Positions 13,844 to 22,031 are shown, counted from the first letter of the stretch. The stretch: 25,306 nucleotides of DNA from Lachnospiraceae bacterium (GCA_009774615.1 VSOC01000048.1:1-25306); one strand, 5' to 3'. Translations and numbers: made by a program. The notes: generated by a model not told the origin, from the sequence alone.

Positions 13844-14392
13844 ATGATAAATTTCTGTGATATGATAGACAATGAAAAAGCTATGTCTAAATTTGAAAAA
13901 ATATATCACAAATACAGAAATACCATGTATTATGTAGCGTATAGTTTAACGAAAAATGCCTATGATGCAGAGGATATTGTTGAAGATTCTCTGGTAAAAG
14001 TGATTGAAATGCTTCATAAAATTGATGAGGATACGATTGATCAACAGCGTTGCAAAAATTTAATGATTACCATAGCCAAGAATACAGCAGTTGATTTTCT
14101 TCGCAAAATGAACCATGAAGCTGTACCCTTAGAAACTATTGAAGACACTGAATTCATTCCGTTAGAAATCGGCCCGGAAGAAATGTTGATTAAGGTAGAA
14201 GATTATAAGAATTTAGCCGAATGCATTAATAAGTTGGGTGATATCTATAAAGATGTTTTATATCTGCGAATTTTTCATCAATTATCATCAAAGGAAGCAG
14301 CAAAGATACTGAATGTCAGTGAAGCTAATATCAACACTCGTTTAAAAAGAGCAAAACGAATGCTGTACCAAATGTTAAAGGAGTATGATTGA
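13844..14392 (+). CDS. ECF-type RNA polymerase sigma factor
   Basis: 182 aa, with GAGGAGAG before the ATG. Region sigma-2 (about 18-85) is seen in KYRNTMYYVAYSLTKNAYDAEDIVEDSLVKV, the core-binding D-A-E-D-I-V helix. Region sigma-4 (about 125-180) is seen in YKDVLYLRIFHQLSSKEAAKILNVSEANINTRLKRAKRML, a helix-turn-helix for -35 recognition. An acidic linker (about 95-120) joins them, and no region 3 is present, as usual for ECF factors. Its stop codon overlaps the start of the membrane anti-sigma gene, the classical coupling of an ECF factor to its inhibitor. A shared promoter architecture before this gene and the secreted-protein gene downstream suggests autoregulation and a local target. Confidence 0.92.
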   Translation: MINFCDMIDNEKAMSKFEKIYHKYRNTMYYVAYSLTKNAYDAEDIVEDSLVKVIEMLHKIDEDTIDQQRCKNLMITIAKNTAVDFLRKMNHEAVPLETIEDTEFIPLEIGPEEMLIKVEDYKNLAECINKLGDIYKDVLYLRIFHQLSSKEAAKILNVSEANINTRLKRAKRMLYQMLKEYD

Positions 14393-15090
14393 TGAGCAGA
14401 AATCTGGATGAAAAGAAAAGCGATTATCTTTTGGAATTGGCTCTTGAAGAACAGTTGGAAAATGACGAGGATATGCGCCATTGGGAGCAGTTAGAACAGG
14501 AAAATCTCCCACATGAGTTTTCTGAACAGCATAAGAAAAGAATGCGGAAGATTTTCCGGAAGGCAAAACGGATAGAATTTTATAAAGAGCACAGGAAACG
14601 GATGGTCAAAATAGCAGCCAGTTTCCTTGTCATTATCTGCGCAAGCGTGATTACGGTGACGCAGGTAGAAGCATTTCGGATGCCGTTGTTGGATTTCTTC
14701 TATCAGGTTAAGGAGAAATCTACATTTTTTGGAGTTTCAGCGGATAGTGGAGGGAAACTGACGAAGAATTTTCAGGAATATGAGCCTACGTATAAGCCGG
14801 AGGGGTTTGTTGTTACGGAATTGAATGAAAAGGAAAATAGATTTTTCATAAAATATGAAGATGAAAAAGGTGATGCTTATCAATTTTGTTTTTATAGAAA
14901 GATTAAAGATTTTGCATTAGATACAGAAGAAGCAGTAGCTTTAAATATGGAAATTAATGGACATAAAGCTTCTGCAATTGAAAAAGGGAGTGAAACAAGG
15001 ATTATTATGTATGAGAAAGATTCTGTATTTTATGTTAGTGGAATTCTCTCTTTTGAAGAAGCTTATAAAATAATGGAAAGTGTTCCATGA
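14392..15090 (+). CDS. Membrane anti-sigma factor with DUF4367-like domain
   Basis: 232 aa from the ATG at 14392, which shares one base with the sigma stop (TGATG); a TTG one codon earlier is unlikely. The cytoplasmic N-terminus (1-67) is charged and helical and would hold the sigma factor. A membrane segment spans about 70-90 (VKIAASFLVIICASVITVTQ). The extracytoplasmic part (about 125-232) follows the DUF4367 pattern: Y-x-P-E-G-F-V-V, a repeated strand layout with FFIKYEDEKGD and YQFCFYR, and a final VSGILSFEEAYKIMESV in which residues before S-G usually report on the sensor fold. No zinc His-x3-Cys-x2-Cys motif is present, so it is not a ZAS-type anti-sigma. The signal sensed is unknown. 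Confidence 0.85.
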   Translation: MSRNLDEKKSDYLLELALEEQLENDEDMRHWEQLEQENLPHEFSEQHKKRMRKIFRKAKRIEFYKEHRKRMVKIAASFLVIICASVITVTQVEAFRMPLLDFFYQVKEKSTFFGVSADSGGKLTKNFQEYEPTYKPEGFVVTELNEKENRFFIKYEDEKGDAYQFCFYRKIKDFALDTEEAVALNMEINGHKASAIEKGSETRIIMYEKDSVFYVSGILSFEEAYKIMESVP

Positions 15091-15131
15091 GTAAAGTTGA
15101 TTACTAATATTTGGTAATAATTTGAATAGAT

Positions 15132-15162
15132 TTGTCATATTTTGTCTTTTTTTGCGTATAAT
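15132..15162 (+). promoter_or_regulatory. Promoter of the secreted-protein gene
   Basis: TTGTCA (15132-15137), 19 bases, TATAAT (15157-15162), within TTTTGCGTATAATAA. Thirteen of the 15 bases in this block match the one before the ECF sigma gene at the same distance from the TTG. It could also be read by the housekeeping sigma, although 19 bases is a long spacer. Confidence 0.55.
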
Positions 15163-15192
15163 AATTTAGGAAGAGCAAAGGAGGAATATTTC

Positions 15193-15609
15193 ATGAAACA
15201 TTTAAAATCTAAAATTTTATTAATGATGGCAATGGTAATAACAATTTTATTCTCAATTACAGCATTTGCTGAAAATGGAATTATGCCACGTTGGGACTAT
15301 CTTATAATGCTTAGTGCAGATATGGATGTGACTAGTTATAATGCAGCTACAGTATATGCAGAAGTTGATAGTGATTCGCGTGATGTGGATACTCTGAAAG
15401 TGACTGTTAATTTACAGCAATTTGATGGAGGATGGAAAAATTATAAAACCTGGACGGAAACTATAAATAATAATTTTGCTTCAATTGAAAAGAATGCTGC
15501 CATTCCCAAAGGCTACAGCTATCAGATTGAAGTAACAGCTAAAGCATATAAAAACGGTAAATTCCTGGAAAGTGCAACCGAAGTATTTGATTACGGGTTT
15601 TATCAATAA
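15193..15609 (+). CDS. Small secreted protein, possible ECF-regulon member
   Basis: 138 aa from the ATG at 15193, with AAAGGAGG upstream; a longer frame from 15142 lacks a ribosome site and would bury the signal peptide. A classical signal peptide (basic MKHLKSK, hydrophobic core, cleavage after AFA near residue 26) is followed by a mature domain of about 112 residues with alternating beta strands (VTSYNAATVYAEVDSDS, LKVTVNLQQFDGGWKNYKTW, YSYQIEVTAKAYKNGKF) and no Cys. The architecture resembles the short secreted proteins of Lachnospiraceae (DUF6147-like) that start with an E-N-G-I-M-P-R-W mature N-terminus. It lies about 100 bases after the anti-sigma gene with its own promoter and a terminator, and may be a cell-surface effector of the sigma system. 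Confidence 0.75.
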   Translation: MKHLKSKILLMMAMVITILFSITAFAENGIMPRWDYLIMLSADMDVTSYNAATVYAEVDSDSRDVDTLKVTVNLQQFDGGWKNYKTWTETINNNFASIEKNAAIPKGYSYQIEVTAKAYKNGKFLESATEVFDYGFYQ

Positions 15610-15706
15610 TTTACCAATAGATTTACTACATAGAGAAAGTTAGTGGGGAAAGCTATTAGCCCTCAAGCCTCATTAACCAAAATACAAAAGCTAAATAGTA
15701 AAGAAC

Positions 15707-15760
15707 AATCCCTGTAAGGACTTATCTAAATGATAACCTGCTTCTTACAGGGATTTTTAA
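15707..15760 (+). terminator. Rho-independent terminator after the secreted-protein gene
   Basis: Perfect 12-bp stem AATCCCTGTAAG (15707-15718) with CTTACAGGGATT (15744-15755), a 25-base loop, then TTT and a longer T run at 15764-15770. It closes the ECF module. Confidence 0.8.
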
Positions 15761-15889
15761 TGTCTTTTTTTCAGAAATTTCGGAAGCTGGAAATAAGCCG
15801 GAAATAGAAACCCTCTCAAAAATTCTCACAAAATGCCATCAAAATAATTGTCAATAATCCACAAAAAAAGCCAAACCATAGAAAAAACA

Positions 15890-15918
15890 TTGACGTATCT
15901 CCAAAAAAGGACTATCAT
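15890..15918 (+). promoter_or_regulatory. Promoter of the symporter gene
   Basis: -35 TTGACG (15890-15895), exactly 17 bases, -10 TATCAT (15913-15918). The predicted start near 15925 leaves a leader of about 100 bases before the ATG at 16029. The interval 15771-15889 shows nothing else. Confidence 0.7.
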
Positions 15919-15922
15919 CTAC

Positions 15923-16013
15923 TTTGGCGGATAAAAGTGTAAAACTTCAACTTGCTAAAGTAAAAGAGAAAAGCAGGTAAAGCAAAAGTACACCCTAAAA
16001 TCCTTTCGCCAAA
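15923..16013 (+). ncRNA. Candidate structured leader RNA of the symporter gene
   Basis: The leader is bracketed by TTTGGCG (15923-15929) and CGCCAAA (16007-16013), a perfect 7-bp closing stem. Nested inside are possible GGAT/ATCC (15929-15932 with 16000-16003), GTGTA/TACAC (15937-15941 with 15989-15993) and CTTGCT/AGCAGG (15951-15956 with 15972-15977, one G-U pair). The closing stem ends three bases before the GGAGG ribosome site (16017-16021), so folding could affect translation. It matches no riboswitch class that I recognise. The arms are short, so chance pairing cannot be excluded without a folding or covariation test. Confidence 0.35.
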
Positions 16014-16028
16014 CCTGGAGGTAAGAAA

Positions 16029-17567
16029 ATGTTGATTAAAGTTTGTATGCTGGTTGTTTTTTTCGGAGTGATGGTAGGTATTGGGTTTTACTGCCGCAGA
16101 CATGCCACCGATGTTAATGGATTTGTTCTGGGCGGGAGGAATGTAGGGCCGTGGCTTACGGCGTTTGCCTATGGTACTTCTTATTTTTCCGCAGTAATTT
16201 TCGTCGGTTATGCAGGGCAGTTTGGATGGAAGTACGGGATTGCTTCGACCTGGATTGGTATTGGCAATGCGGTGCTTGGTTCGATGCTGGCCTGGATTGT
16301 TCTTGGACGGCGTACCAGGGTTATGACGCATCATTTAAACAGTGCTACGATGCCGCAGTTTTTTGAGCAGCGTTTCCAGAGCCGGGGGTTGAAAATCGGT
16401 GCTTCGGCAATTATTTTTATCTTCCTGATTCCTTATACGGCTTCGCTTTACAATGGTCTTTCCCGTCTGTTCGGTATGGCGTTTAATATTGACTACACGG
16501 TTTGTATCTTTGTTATGGCTGTGCTGACCGGTGTTTATGTGATTGCCGGGGGCTACATGGCTACGGCAATTAATGATTTTATTCAGGGGTTGATTATGCT
16601 GTTTGGCATTGCTGCGGTTATTGCTGCCGTATTATCCTCGAATGGTGGATTCCTTGAATCCCTGAACAAGCTTGCTGCAATTGAGGACGCTTCTGCTTCC
16701 TCACAGCCGGGGGTATTTGCCTCCTTTTTCGGCCCTGATCCTTTAAATCTTCTGGGCGTGGTTATCTTAACTTCTTTAGGAACCTGGGGGCTTCCGCAGA
16801 TGGTGCAGAAGTTCTATGCGATTAAGAGCGAGGAAGCTATTGATAAAGGAACAGTGATTTCTACCCTGTTTGCCGTGGTGGTATCGGGCGGATGCTATTT
16901 CCTCGGCGGTTTTGGACGTCTGTATTCGGAACAGGTGGATTTAGCGGCGGGCGGTTTTGATTCCATTATTCCGACCATGCTGTCGAATTTATCCCCGCTG
17001 TTAATCGGCCTGGTGGTTATTCTTGTGTTATCGGCGTCCATGTCTACCTTATCTTCCCTGGTTATGGCTTCAAGTTCTACCCTGACCCTGGATTTTTTAA
17101 AGGATACATGCATGAAGGATATGGATGATAAAAAGCAGCTGTTTATCATGCGGGCATTAATTATTGTATTTATTGCTGTTTCCGTGGTGATTGCCATTAT
17201 TCAGTATAAGAGCAATATTACGTTTATTGCCCAGTTAATGGGTGTTTCCTGGGGTGCGCTTGCCGGTGCTTTCCTGGCTCCGTTCCTCTATGGACTTTAC
17301 TGGAAGAAGGCGACGAAGGCAGCCGTGTGGACGAGTTTTATCTTCGGCTCCGGCCTGATGATGCTCAATATGCTGTTTCGCAGCAGCTTCCCTGTGCTTT
17401 TACAGTCGCCCATCAATGCCGGTGCAGCCGCGATGCTGATTGGTCTGGTGCTGGTTCCGGCGGTAAGCATGTTTACCAGGAAGCCGGAGGCAAAGCTTAT
17501 CGAGGATGTATTTGCCTGCTATGATGTGAAGGTATATGCGAAGCAGAAGAAAATTCTGGGAAATTAA
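16029..17567 (+). CDS. Sodium:solute symporter (SSS family)
   Basis: 512 aa with about 13 hydrophobic segments; GGAGG lies seven bases before the ATG. The start (GFYCRRHATDVNGFVLGGRNVGPWLTAFAYGTSYFSA) is the characteristic TM1 loop of the SSS family, in which the 'F.lGGR.....' segment and the following helix contribute to the Na+ and substrate sites. The VYVIAGGYMATAINDFIQG block (about 175-193) and the S-x-S-M-S-T-L-S-S helix (about 336-344) are further signatures of the family. The substrate cannot be read from sequence. Its position before IorA, IorB and an acyl-CoA ligase suggests a carboxylate such as an aryl or branched-chain acid, but it has its own promoter, and a hairpin and a second promoter separate it from iorA, so the link is inferential. 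Confidence 0.9.
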   Translation: MLIKVCMLVVFFGVMVGIGFYCRRHATDVNGFVLGGRNVGPWLTAFAYGTSYFSAVIFVGYAGQFGWKYGIASTWIGIGNAVLGSMLAWIVLGRRTRVMTHHLNSATMPQFFEQRFQSRGLKIGASAIIFIFLIPYTASLYNGLSRLFGMAFNIDYTVCIFVMAVLTGVYVIAGGYMATAINDFIQGLIMLFGIAAVIAAVLSSNGGFLESLNKLAAIEDASASSQPGVFASFFGPDPLNLLGVVILTSLGTWGLPQMVQKFYAIKSEEAIDKGTVISTLFAVVVSGGCYFLGGFGRLYSEQVDLAAGGFDSIIPTMLSNLSPLLIGLVVILVLSASMSTLSSLVMASSSTLTLDFLKDTCMKDMDDKKQLFIMRALIIVFIAVSVVIAIIQYKSNITFIAQLMGVSWGALAGAFLAPFLYGLYWKKATKAAVWTSFIFGSGLMMLNMLFRSSFPVLLQSPINAGAAAMLIGLVLVPAVSMFTRKPEAKLIEDVFACYDVKVYAKQKKILGN

Positions 17568-17625
17568 GACTTTTTACTCTATGCCTGTTTCCGGAAAATC
17601 AAGAAGTTATCGCTTTAAACCTGAC

Positions 17626-17648
17626 AGGGTCCGCCGAAAACGGGCCCT
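17626..17648 (+). terminator. Hairpin after the symporter gene
   Basis: AGGGTCCG (17626-17633) pairs with CGGGCCCT (17641-17648), including one G-U pair, around a CCGAAAA loop. It is GC-rich but followed by TAATAGTTG rather than a T run, so termination would be inefficient and read-through into iorA is possible. Confidence 0.4.
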
Positions 17649-17743
17649 TAATAGTTGTCCGCTGCTTTTCCCGGCCTCATTGCAGCACCCTTGTGAACCG
17701 TAATTTTTATCACTTCAACGCATTAAATGGATAATATTAACCC

Positions 17744-17772
17744 TAGTCAAAGCAATAAAAATATGATAAAAT
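17744..17772 (+). promoter_or_regulatory. Possible promoter of the iorAB-ligase operon
   Basis: -35 TAGTCA (17744-17749), 17 bases, -10 TAAAAT (17767-17772) in an AT-rich stretch. The -35 is weak, which would fit an activated promoter or dependence on read-through from the symporter gene. Confidence 0.4.
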
Positions 17773-17837
17773 AACAAAATATCGGGGTTTAAAGATACAT
17801 CCCAAAGTACGAACATAAGAAAGGTGGAATTATATTG

Positions 17838-19595
17838 ATGAAGGAAGATGGAGTACAGCAGATGATGCTGGGCAATGCAGCGATTGCCAGAGGTGCCTAT
17901 GAGGCGGGAGTGAAGGTTTCCGCTGCCTATCCGGGAACCCCAAGTACAGAAATCAGTGAAAATATTGTAGCTTATAAAGATGTGATTTATTCGGAATGGT
18001 CGCCGAATGAGAAAGTTGCAACAGAGGTCGCTATTGGCGCTTCCATCAGTGGGGTTCGCGCTTTGGTGTCGATGAAGCATGTGGGGGTGAATGTCGCCGC
18101 CGATCCCTTGTATACGATTTCTTACTGCGGGGTGAACGGCGGTTTGGTGCTGGTTGCCGCGGATGACCCGGGGATTTACAGTTCCCAGAACGAACAGGAC
18201 AGCCGTATGGTTGCCCGGGCAGCCATGGTTCCGGTTTTGGAGCCGTCGGACAGCCAGGAGGCAAAGGATTTTACGAAGCTGGCGTTTGCATTTTCGGAAA
18301 AATACGATACGCCTGTGATGGTCCGCACGACAACCCGCCTTGCCCATTCCCAGGGGCTGGTGAGCCTTGGCGAACGGGAAGAGGCTGCCGATAAGCCCTA
18401 TGTCAAGGATATCCGCAAAACGGTAATGATGCCGATGAATGCGATAAAGCGCCATCTGGCGGTGGAGAAGCGCTTACATATGATGGCAGAAGATGCCAAT
18501 ACGATGGAAATTAACCGCATCGAATACCGGGATAAGAACATCGGTGTGATTACCGGCGGAATTCCCTACCAGTATGTGCGGGAAGCTTTGCCTGAGGCCA
18601 GTGTGTTAAAGCTTGGTCTGGTTCATCCTCTGCCAAGGAAATTAATTGAAGAGTTTGCTGCCTCCGTAAAAACCCTCTATGTGGTGGAGGAATTAGAGCC
18701 GGTGATGGAAGAGCAGATAAAATCCTGGGGAATTTCCGTGATTGGAAAGGAAATCTTTACCGTTCAGGGCGAGTACAGCGCAAACCTTCTCCGGGAAAAG
18801 GTTCTCGGGACAAAACCGGAATATTCCCCTGCCGCCGAGGTTCCGGCAAGACCGCCGATCCTCTGTCCCGGATGTCCGCACAGAAGCGTATTTTCCGTGC
18901 TGAAGAAATTAAAACTTCATGCGGCAGGGGATATCGGCTGCTATACTTTAGGTGCTGTAGCTCCGCTTTCGGTGGTGGACACGACGATCTGCATGGGGGC
19001 AAGCATTTCCAGCCTTCACGGTATGGAAAAGGCAAGGGGACGCGAATTTATCAAGGACTGGGTTGCCGTTATCGGAGATTCTACCTTTTTACATACCGGT
19101 GTTAATTCGCTGATGAACATGGTCTACAACCAGGGTACAGGTACGGTGATTATCCTGGATAATTCAACCACAGGCATGACCGGGCACCAGGATCATGCAG
19201 CGACCGGAAAGACCCTGATGGGAGATATTGTCCCGGCGATTGATCTGCATAAACTCTGCGGGGCGATGGGGATTGCCCATGTTTATGAGGTTGATGCTTT
19301 TGATACCCAGGGCCTGGAGAAGCTTTTAAAGGAAGAAACGGCTAGGGAAGAGGTTTCGGTTATTATTGCCAAATCGCCCTGCGCACTCTTAAAAACGACC
19401 GTTCCCAGGGGAAAATGCCGTGTTATTCCCGAAGTCTGTAAAAAATGCGGCCAGTGTCTGGTGCCCGGATGTCCGGCGATGACCAAAGACAGTGAAGGCC
19501 GTGCCGTTATCGATGAAGTGATGTGCAATGGCTGCGGTCTTTGTGTGCAGCGCTGTCCTTTCGAGGCGATTTCCTTTACGCCTAATGCCGGCTGA
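17838..19595 (+). CDS. iorA: Indolepyruvate ferredoxin oxidoreductase, alpha subunit
   Basis: 585 aa. The ATG at 17838 is used; a TTG one codon earlier sits at a better distance from AAGGTGG and may be the true start. Thiamine-diphosphate enzymes of this type interconvert aryl-pyruvates and CoA with aryl-acetyl-CoA, CO2 and reduced ferredoxin. Seen are the N-terminal pyrimidine-binding domain (AYPGTPSTEISE), C-P-G-C-P-H-R-S at 343-350, the thiamine-diphosphate GDS...N motif beginning at about 413 with MTGHQDH, and a C-terminal ferredoxin-like domain with two [4Fe-4S] sets: Cys534/537/540/545 and Cys563/566/569/573. This length and layout distinguish it from pyruvate:ferredoxin oxidoreductase. 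The gene for the beta subunit follows after about 70 bases. Substrate breadth (indole-, phenyl-, hydroxyphenyl-pyruvate) cannot be told. Confidence 0.95.
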   Translation: MKEDGVQQMMLGNAAIARGAYEAGVKVSAAYPGTPSTEISENIVAYKDVIYSEWSPNEKVATEVAIGASISGVRALVSMKHVGVNVAADPLYTISYCGVNGGLVLVAADDPGIYSSQNEQDSRMVARAAMVPVLEPSDSQEAKDFTKLAFAFSEKYDTPVMVRTTTRLAHSQGLVSLGEREEAADKPYVKDIRKTVMMPMNAIKRHLAVEKRLHMMAEDANTMEINRIEYRDKNIGVITGGIPYQYVREALPEASVLKLGLVHPLPRKLIEEFAASVKTLYVVEELEPVMEEQIKSWGISVIGKEIFTVQGEYSANLLREKVLGTKPEYSPAAEVPARPPILCPGCPHRSVFSVLKKLKLHAAGDIGCYTLGAVAPLSVVDTTICMGASISSLHGMEKARGREFIKDWVAVIGDSTFLHTGVNSLMNMVYNQGTGTVIILDNSTTGMTGHQDHAATGKTLMGDIVPAIDLHKLCGAMGIAHVYEVDAFDTQGLEKLLKEETAREEVSVIIAKSPCALLKTTVPRGKCRVIPEVCKKCGQCLVPGCPAMTKDSEGRAVIDEVMCNGCGLCVQRCPFEAISFTPNAG

Positions 19596-19666
19596 AAGCT
19601 GCTGTATGGGAAGGACTGGCATGAATGAACGATAAGAAGTAAATCATTATAGAGAGGAACGGTAGA

Positions 19667-20236
19667 ATGGAAACAAAGAATATTATGATTGTCGGGGTAG
19701 GAGGCCAGGGAACACTTCTTACCAGCCGGGTTTTGGGAGGTATCGCCAGAGAAGGCGGATACGATGTAAAGATTTCCGAAGTTCACGGGATGGCACAGCG
19801 GGGCGGAAGCGTAGTAACCTTTGTGCGGTTTGGCGATCAGGTGGCAGAGCCGATTGTCGAGGAAGGCCAGGCAGATGTTTTAATCGCCTTTGAGCGGCTG
19901 GAAGCCCTGCGCTATGTGCATTTTTTAAAAAAGGACGGCGTGTTGATTGTTAATGACCAGAAGATTGAACCGATGACGGTTTCGGCGGGGATGGCAGAGT
20001 ATCCTGAGGGGATTATTGAGCGTCTTCAGGGTATCTGTTCCACCATCGTTGTGAATGCCCAGGAGGAGGCAAAAAAACTGGGCAATGCCAAGGTGTTTAA
20101 TACGGTGGTGATCGGCGCGGCGGCCAGACATCTGCCCTTTCCCAGGGAGAAGTGGGAAACGGTAATCCGCAGTACGGTTCCGCCAAAGACCGTAGAGATT
20201 AATCTTGCCGCCTTCCATGCCGGGTTTGGAGAATAA
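19667..20236 (+). CDS. iorB: Indolepyruvate ferredoxin oxidoreductase, beta subunit
   Basis: 189 aa, the usual size for IorB, with GAGAGGA before the ATG. It is the gamma-type domain of 2-oxoacid:ferredoxin oxidoreductases: IMIVGVGGQGTLLTSRVLGG (about 6-25), a Rossmann-like Gly-rich turn, followed by the SEVHGMAQRGGSVVTFVRFG block (about 43-62) that is diagnostic for the family. The remainder (ADVLIAFERLEALRY, and NTVVIGAAARHLPFP) also fits. It has no Fe-S cysteines of its own, so electrons pass through the clusters of IorA. It lies between iorA and the CoA-ligase gene in one direction with short gaps. Confidence 0.95.
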   Translation: METKNIMIVGVGGQGTLLTSRVLGGIAREGGYDVKISEVHGMAQRGGSVVTFVRFGDQVAEPIVEEGQADVLIAFERLEALRYVHFLKKDGVLIVNDQKIEPMTVSAGMAEYPEGIIERLQGICSTIVVNAQEEAKKLGNAKVFNTVVIGAAARHLPFPREKWETVIRSTVPPKTVEINLAAFHAGFGE

Positions 20237-20336
20237 GCGCTGCGGTGAACTTTCACAGTAAGGAATAAGCTGTGCCGTCGGGAAGGATTGATGGCAGCAG
20301 GGCGGAAAAATATAGAAAAAGACAGAGGGAAAAGAC

Positions 20337-21971
20337 ATGACCATTGTAGAATTGCTGGAGCGCAACAGCCAGCTGTATGGGGAGGAGATCTGCCTGGTGG
20401 AGATTAACCCCGAGGTAAGGGAAACCAGGCGCGTTACCTGGAAGGAATATGAACTGATGGAGCCAAGTCCCAGTGCCTATTACCGCCGGGAAATCAGCTG
20501 GCAGGTGTTTAATGAGAAGGCGAACCGTTTTGCCAATCTTTTATTGTCCCGCGGGATAAAGAAGGGGGATAAGGTAGGGATTCTTTTAATGAACTGCCTG
20601 GAGTGGCTTCCGATTTATTTTGGAATTTTAAAGACAGGAGCGCTTGCCGTGCCTTTAAATTTCCGCTATTCGGCAGAGGAAATCGAGTACTGCGTGGAAC
20701 TGGCCGAGGTGGATATTCTGGTGTTTGGGCCGGAGTTTATCGGGCGTGTGGAGGAGATTGCCGATGATATCAGCAAGGGAAGGTTACTGTTTTTTGTGGG
20801 TGATAACTGCCCCTCCTTTGCCGAGGATTACAAGGCGATCACCGCGGACTGTTCCAGCAAATCCCCGAACATTACCCTCTGGGAAGAGGACGATGCAGCG
20901 ATTTATTTCTCTTCCGGAACTACGGGTTTTCCCAAGGCCATTTTGCACAACCATGAAAGCCTGATTCATTCCTGCCGGGTGGAGCAAAACCACCACGGAC
21001 AGGGCAGGGAGGATATCTTTTTATGTATTCCGCCGCTTTACCATACCGGGGCAAAGATGCACTGGTTCGGTTCCCTGCTTTCGGGAAGCAAGGCCGTGCT
21101 TTTAAAAGGAACCAAGCCGGAATACATTCTGGATGCGGTTTCAAAGGAAAAATGTACGATTGTCTGGCTTCTGGTGCCGTGGGCGCAGGATGTGCTGGAA
21201 GCATTAGACAGCGGTCGCTTAAAGCTTTCGGACTATGAACTTTCCCAGTGGAGGTTAATGCACATCGGCGCTCAGCCGGTTCCGCCCAGTTTAATCCGTC
21301 ACTGGAAGACCTATTTCCCCGATCATCAATACGATACCAACTACGGACTCAGCGAGTCCATCGGCCCCGGCTGCGTGCATCTTGGCGTAGAAAATATTCA
21401 TAAGGTAGGCGCTATCGGTGTGCCCGGATTCGGCTGGCGGGTGAAGATTGTCGATGAAAAACACCAGCTTGTCGCCCGGGGCGAGGTCGGCGAACTGGCA
21501 GTGAAGGGCCCGGGGGTGATGACCTGCTACTACCGCGACCCCAAGGCAACCGCAGAAGTTTTAGATCACGGCTGGCTCTACACCGGAGATATGGCGATGG
21601 AAGACGAAGAAGGTTTTATCTTTTTGGTTGACCGCAAAAAAGACGTGATTATCTCGGGCGGGGAAAATATTTATCCCGTACAGATTGAGGACTTTATCCG
21701 TCTTTACCCGTCCGTGCACGATGTGGCTGTGATTGGCCTTCCGGACAAGCGTCTGGGCGAGATAACGGCGGCGATTATTGAGGTAAAACCGGAGATGGAG
21801 TGTACAGAGGAAGAGATTCAGTCCTTCTGCAAAGAACTTCCCCGCTATAAGCGTCCAAAAAAGATTATTTTTGCTGAAATTCCGCGCAATCCTACCGGGA
21901 AAATCGAAAAGCCCAGGCTGCGGCAGAAATACTGCGGCGGGCGACTTGTCGAGGCGCAGATAATCAATTGA
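20337..21971 (+). CDS. AMP-forming acyl/aryl-CoA ligase
   Basis: 544 aa, full length for the ANL superfamily. It activates a carboxylic acid with ATP to an acyl-AMP and then to the CoA thioester. Motifs: the P-loop-like YFSSGTTGFPKA at about 190-201, the aromatic/active-site NYGLSES (about 333-339), YTGDMA, the hinge and A8 RKKDVIISGGENIYP (about 436-450), and the catalytic Lys522 in NPTGKIEK. A GAGGG-type ribosome site precedes the ATG. The opening (MTIVELLERNSQLYG, ISWQVFNEKANRFANLLLSRGI) is like medium-chain or aryl-acid ligases rather than acetyl-CoA synthetase. Next to IorAB it would either feed aryl-acetyl-CoA to IorAB for reductive carboxylation to the 2-oxoacid, or serve acid recycling. 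Substrate is unknown. A hairpin and a 12-bp stem follow its stop. Confidence 0.9.
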   Translation: MTIVELLERNSQLYGEEICLVEINPEVRETRRVTWKEYELMEPSPSAYYRREISWQVFNEKANRFANLLLSRGIKKGDKVGILLMNCLEWLPIYFGILKTGALAVPLNFRYSAEEIEYCVELAEVDILVFGPEFIGRVEEIADDISKGRLLFFVGDNCPSFAEDYKAITADCSSKSPNITLWEEDDAAIYFSSGTTGFPKAILHNHESLIHSCRVEQNHHGQGREDIFLCIPPLYHTGAKMHWFGSLLSGSKAVLLKGTKPEYILDAVSKEKCTIVWLLVPWAQDVLEALDSGRLKLSDYELSQWRLMHIGAQPVPPSLIRHWKTYFPDHQYDTNYGLSESIGPGCVHLGVENIHKVGAIGVPGFGWRVKIVDEKHQLVARGEVGELAVKGPGVMTCYYRDPKATAEVLDHGWLYTGDMAMEDEEGFIFLVDRKKDVIISGGENIYPVQIEDFIRLYPSVHDVAVIGLPDKRLGEITAAIIEVKPEMECTEEEIQSFCKELPRYKRPKKIIFAEIPRNPTGKIEKPRLRQKYCGGRLVEAQIIN

Positions 21972-21981
21972 CGGATTGTGC

Positions 21982-22007
21982 CGGTTTGCGTAAATCTGCG
22001 AAAACCG
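21982..22007. repeat. Hairpin or dyad after the ligase gene
   Basis: CGGTTTGCG (21982-21990) and CGAAAACCG (21999-22007) pair with one mismatch around an 8-base loop. It may add to termination with the stem at 22032-22068, or be an operator for the efflux genes. Not followed by a clear T run. Confidence 0.4.
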
Positions 22008-22031
22008 TGATGATTATTTTGAAGTAAATGG

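Noticed and set aside
15923..16013. Assigning the symporter leader to the glycine, Na+ or another known riboswitch class
   Set aside because: I could not match the conserved core of any class; only base-pairing potential is visible.
17626..17648. T-box antiterminator
   Set aside because: Starts AGGGT like a T-box but lacks the rest of the conserved T-box sequence and the upstream stem I structure, and lies after the symporter gene as a simple hairpin.
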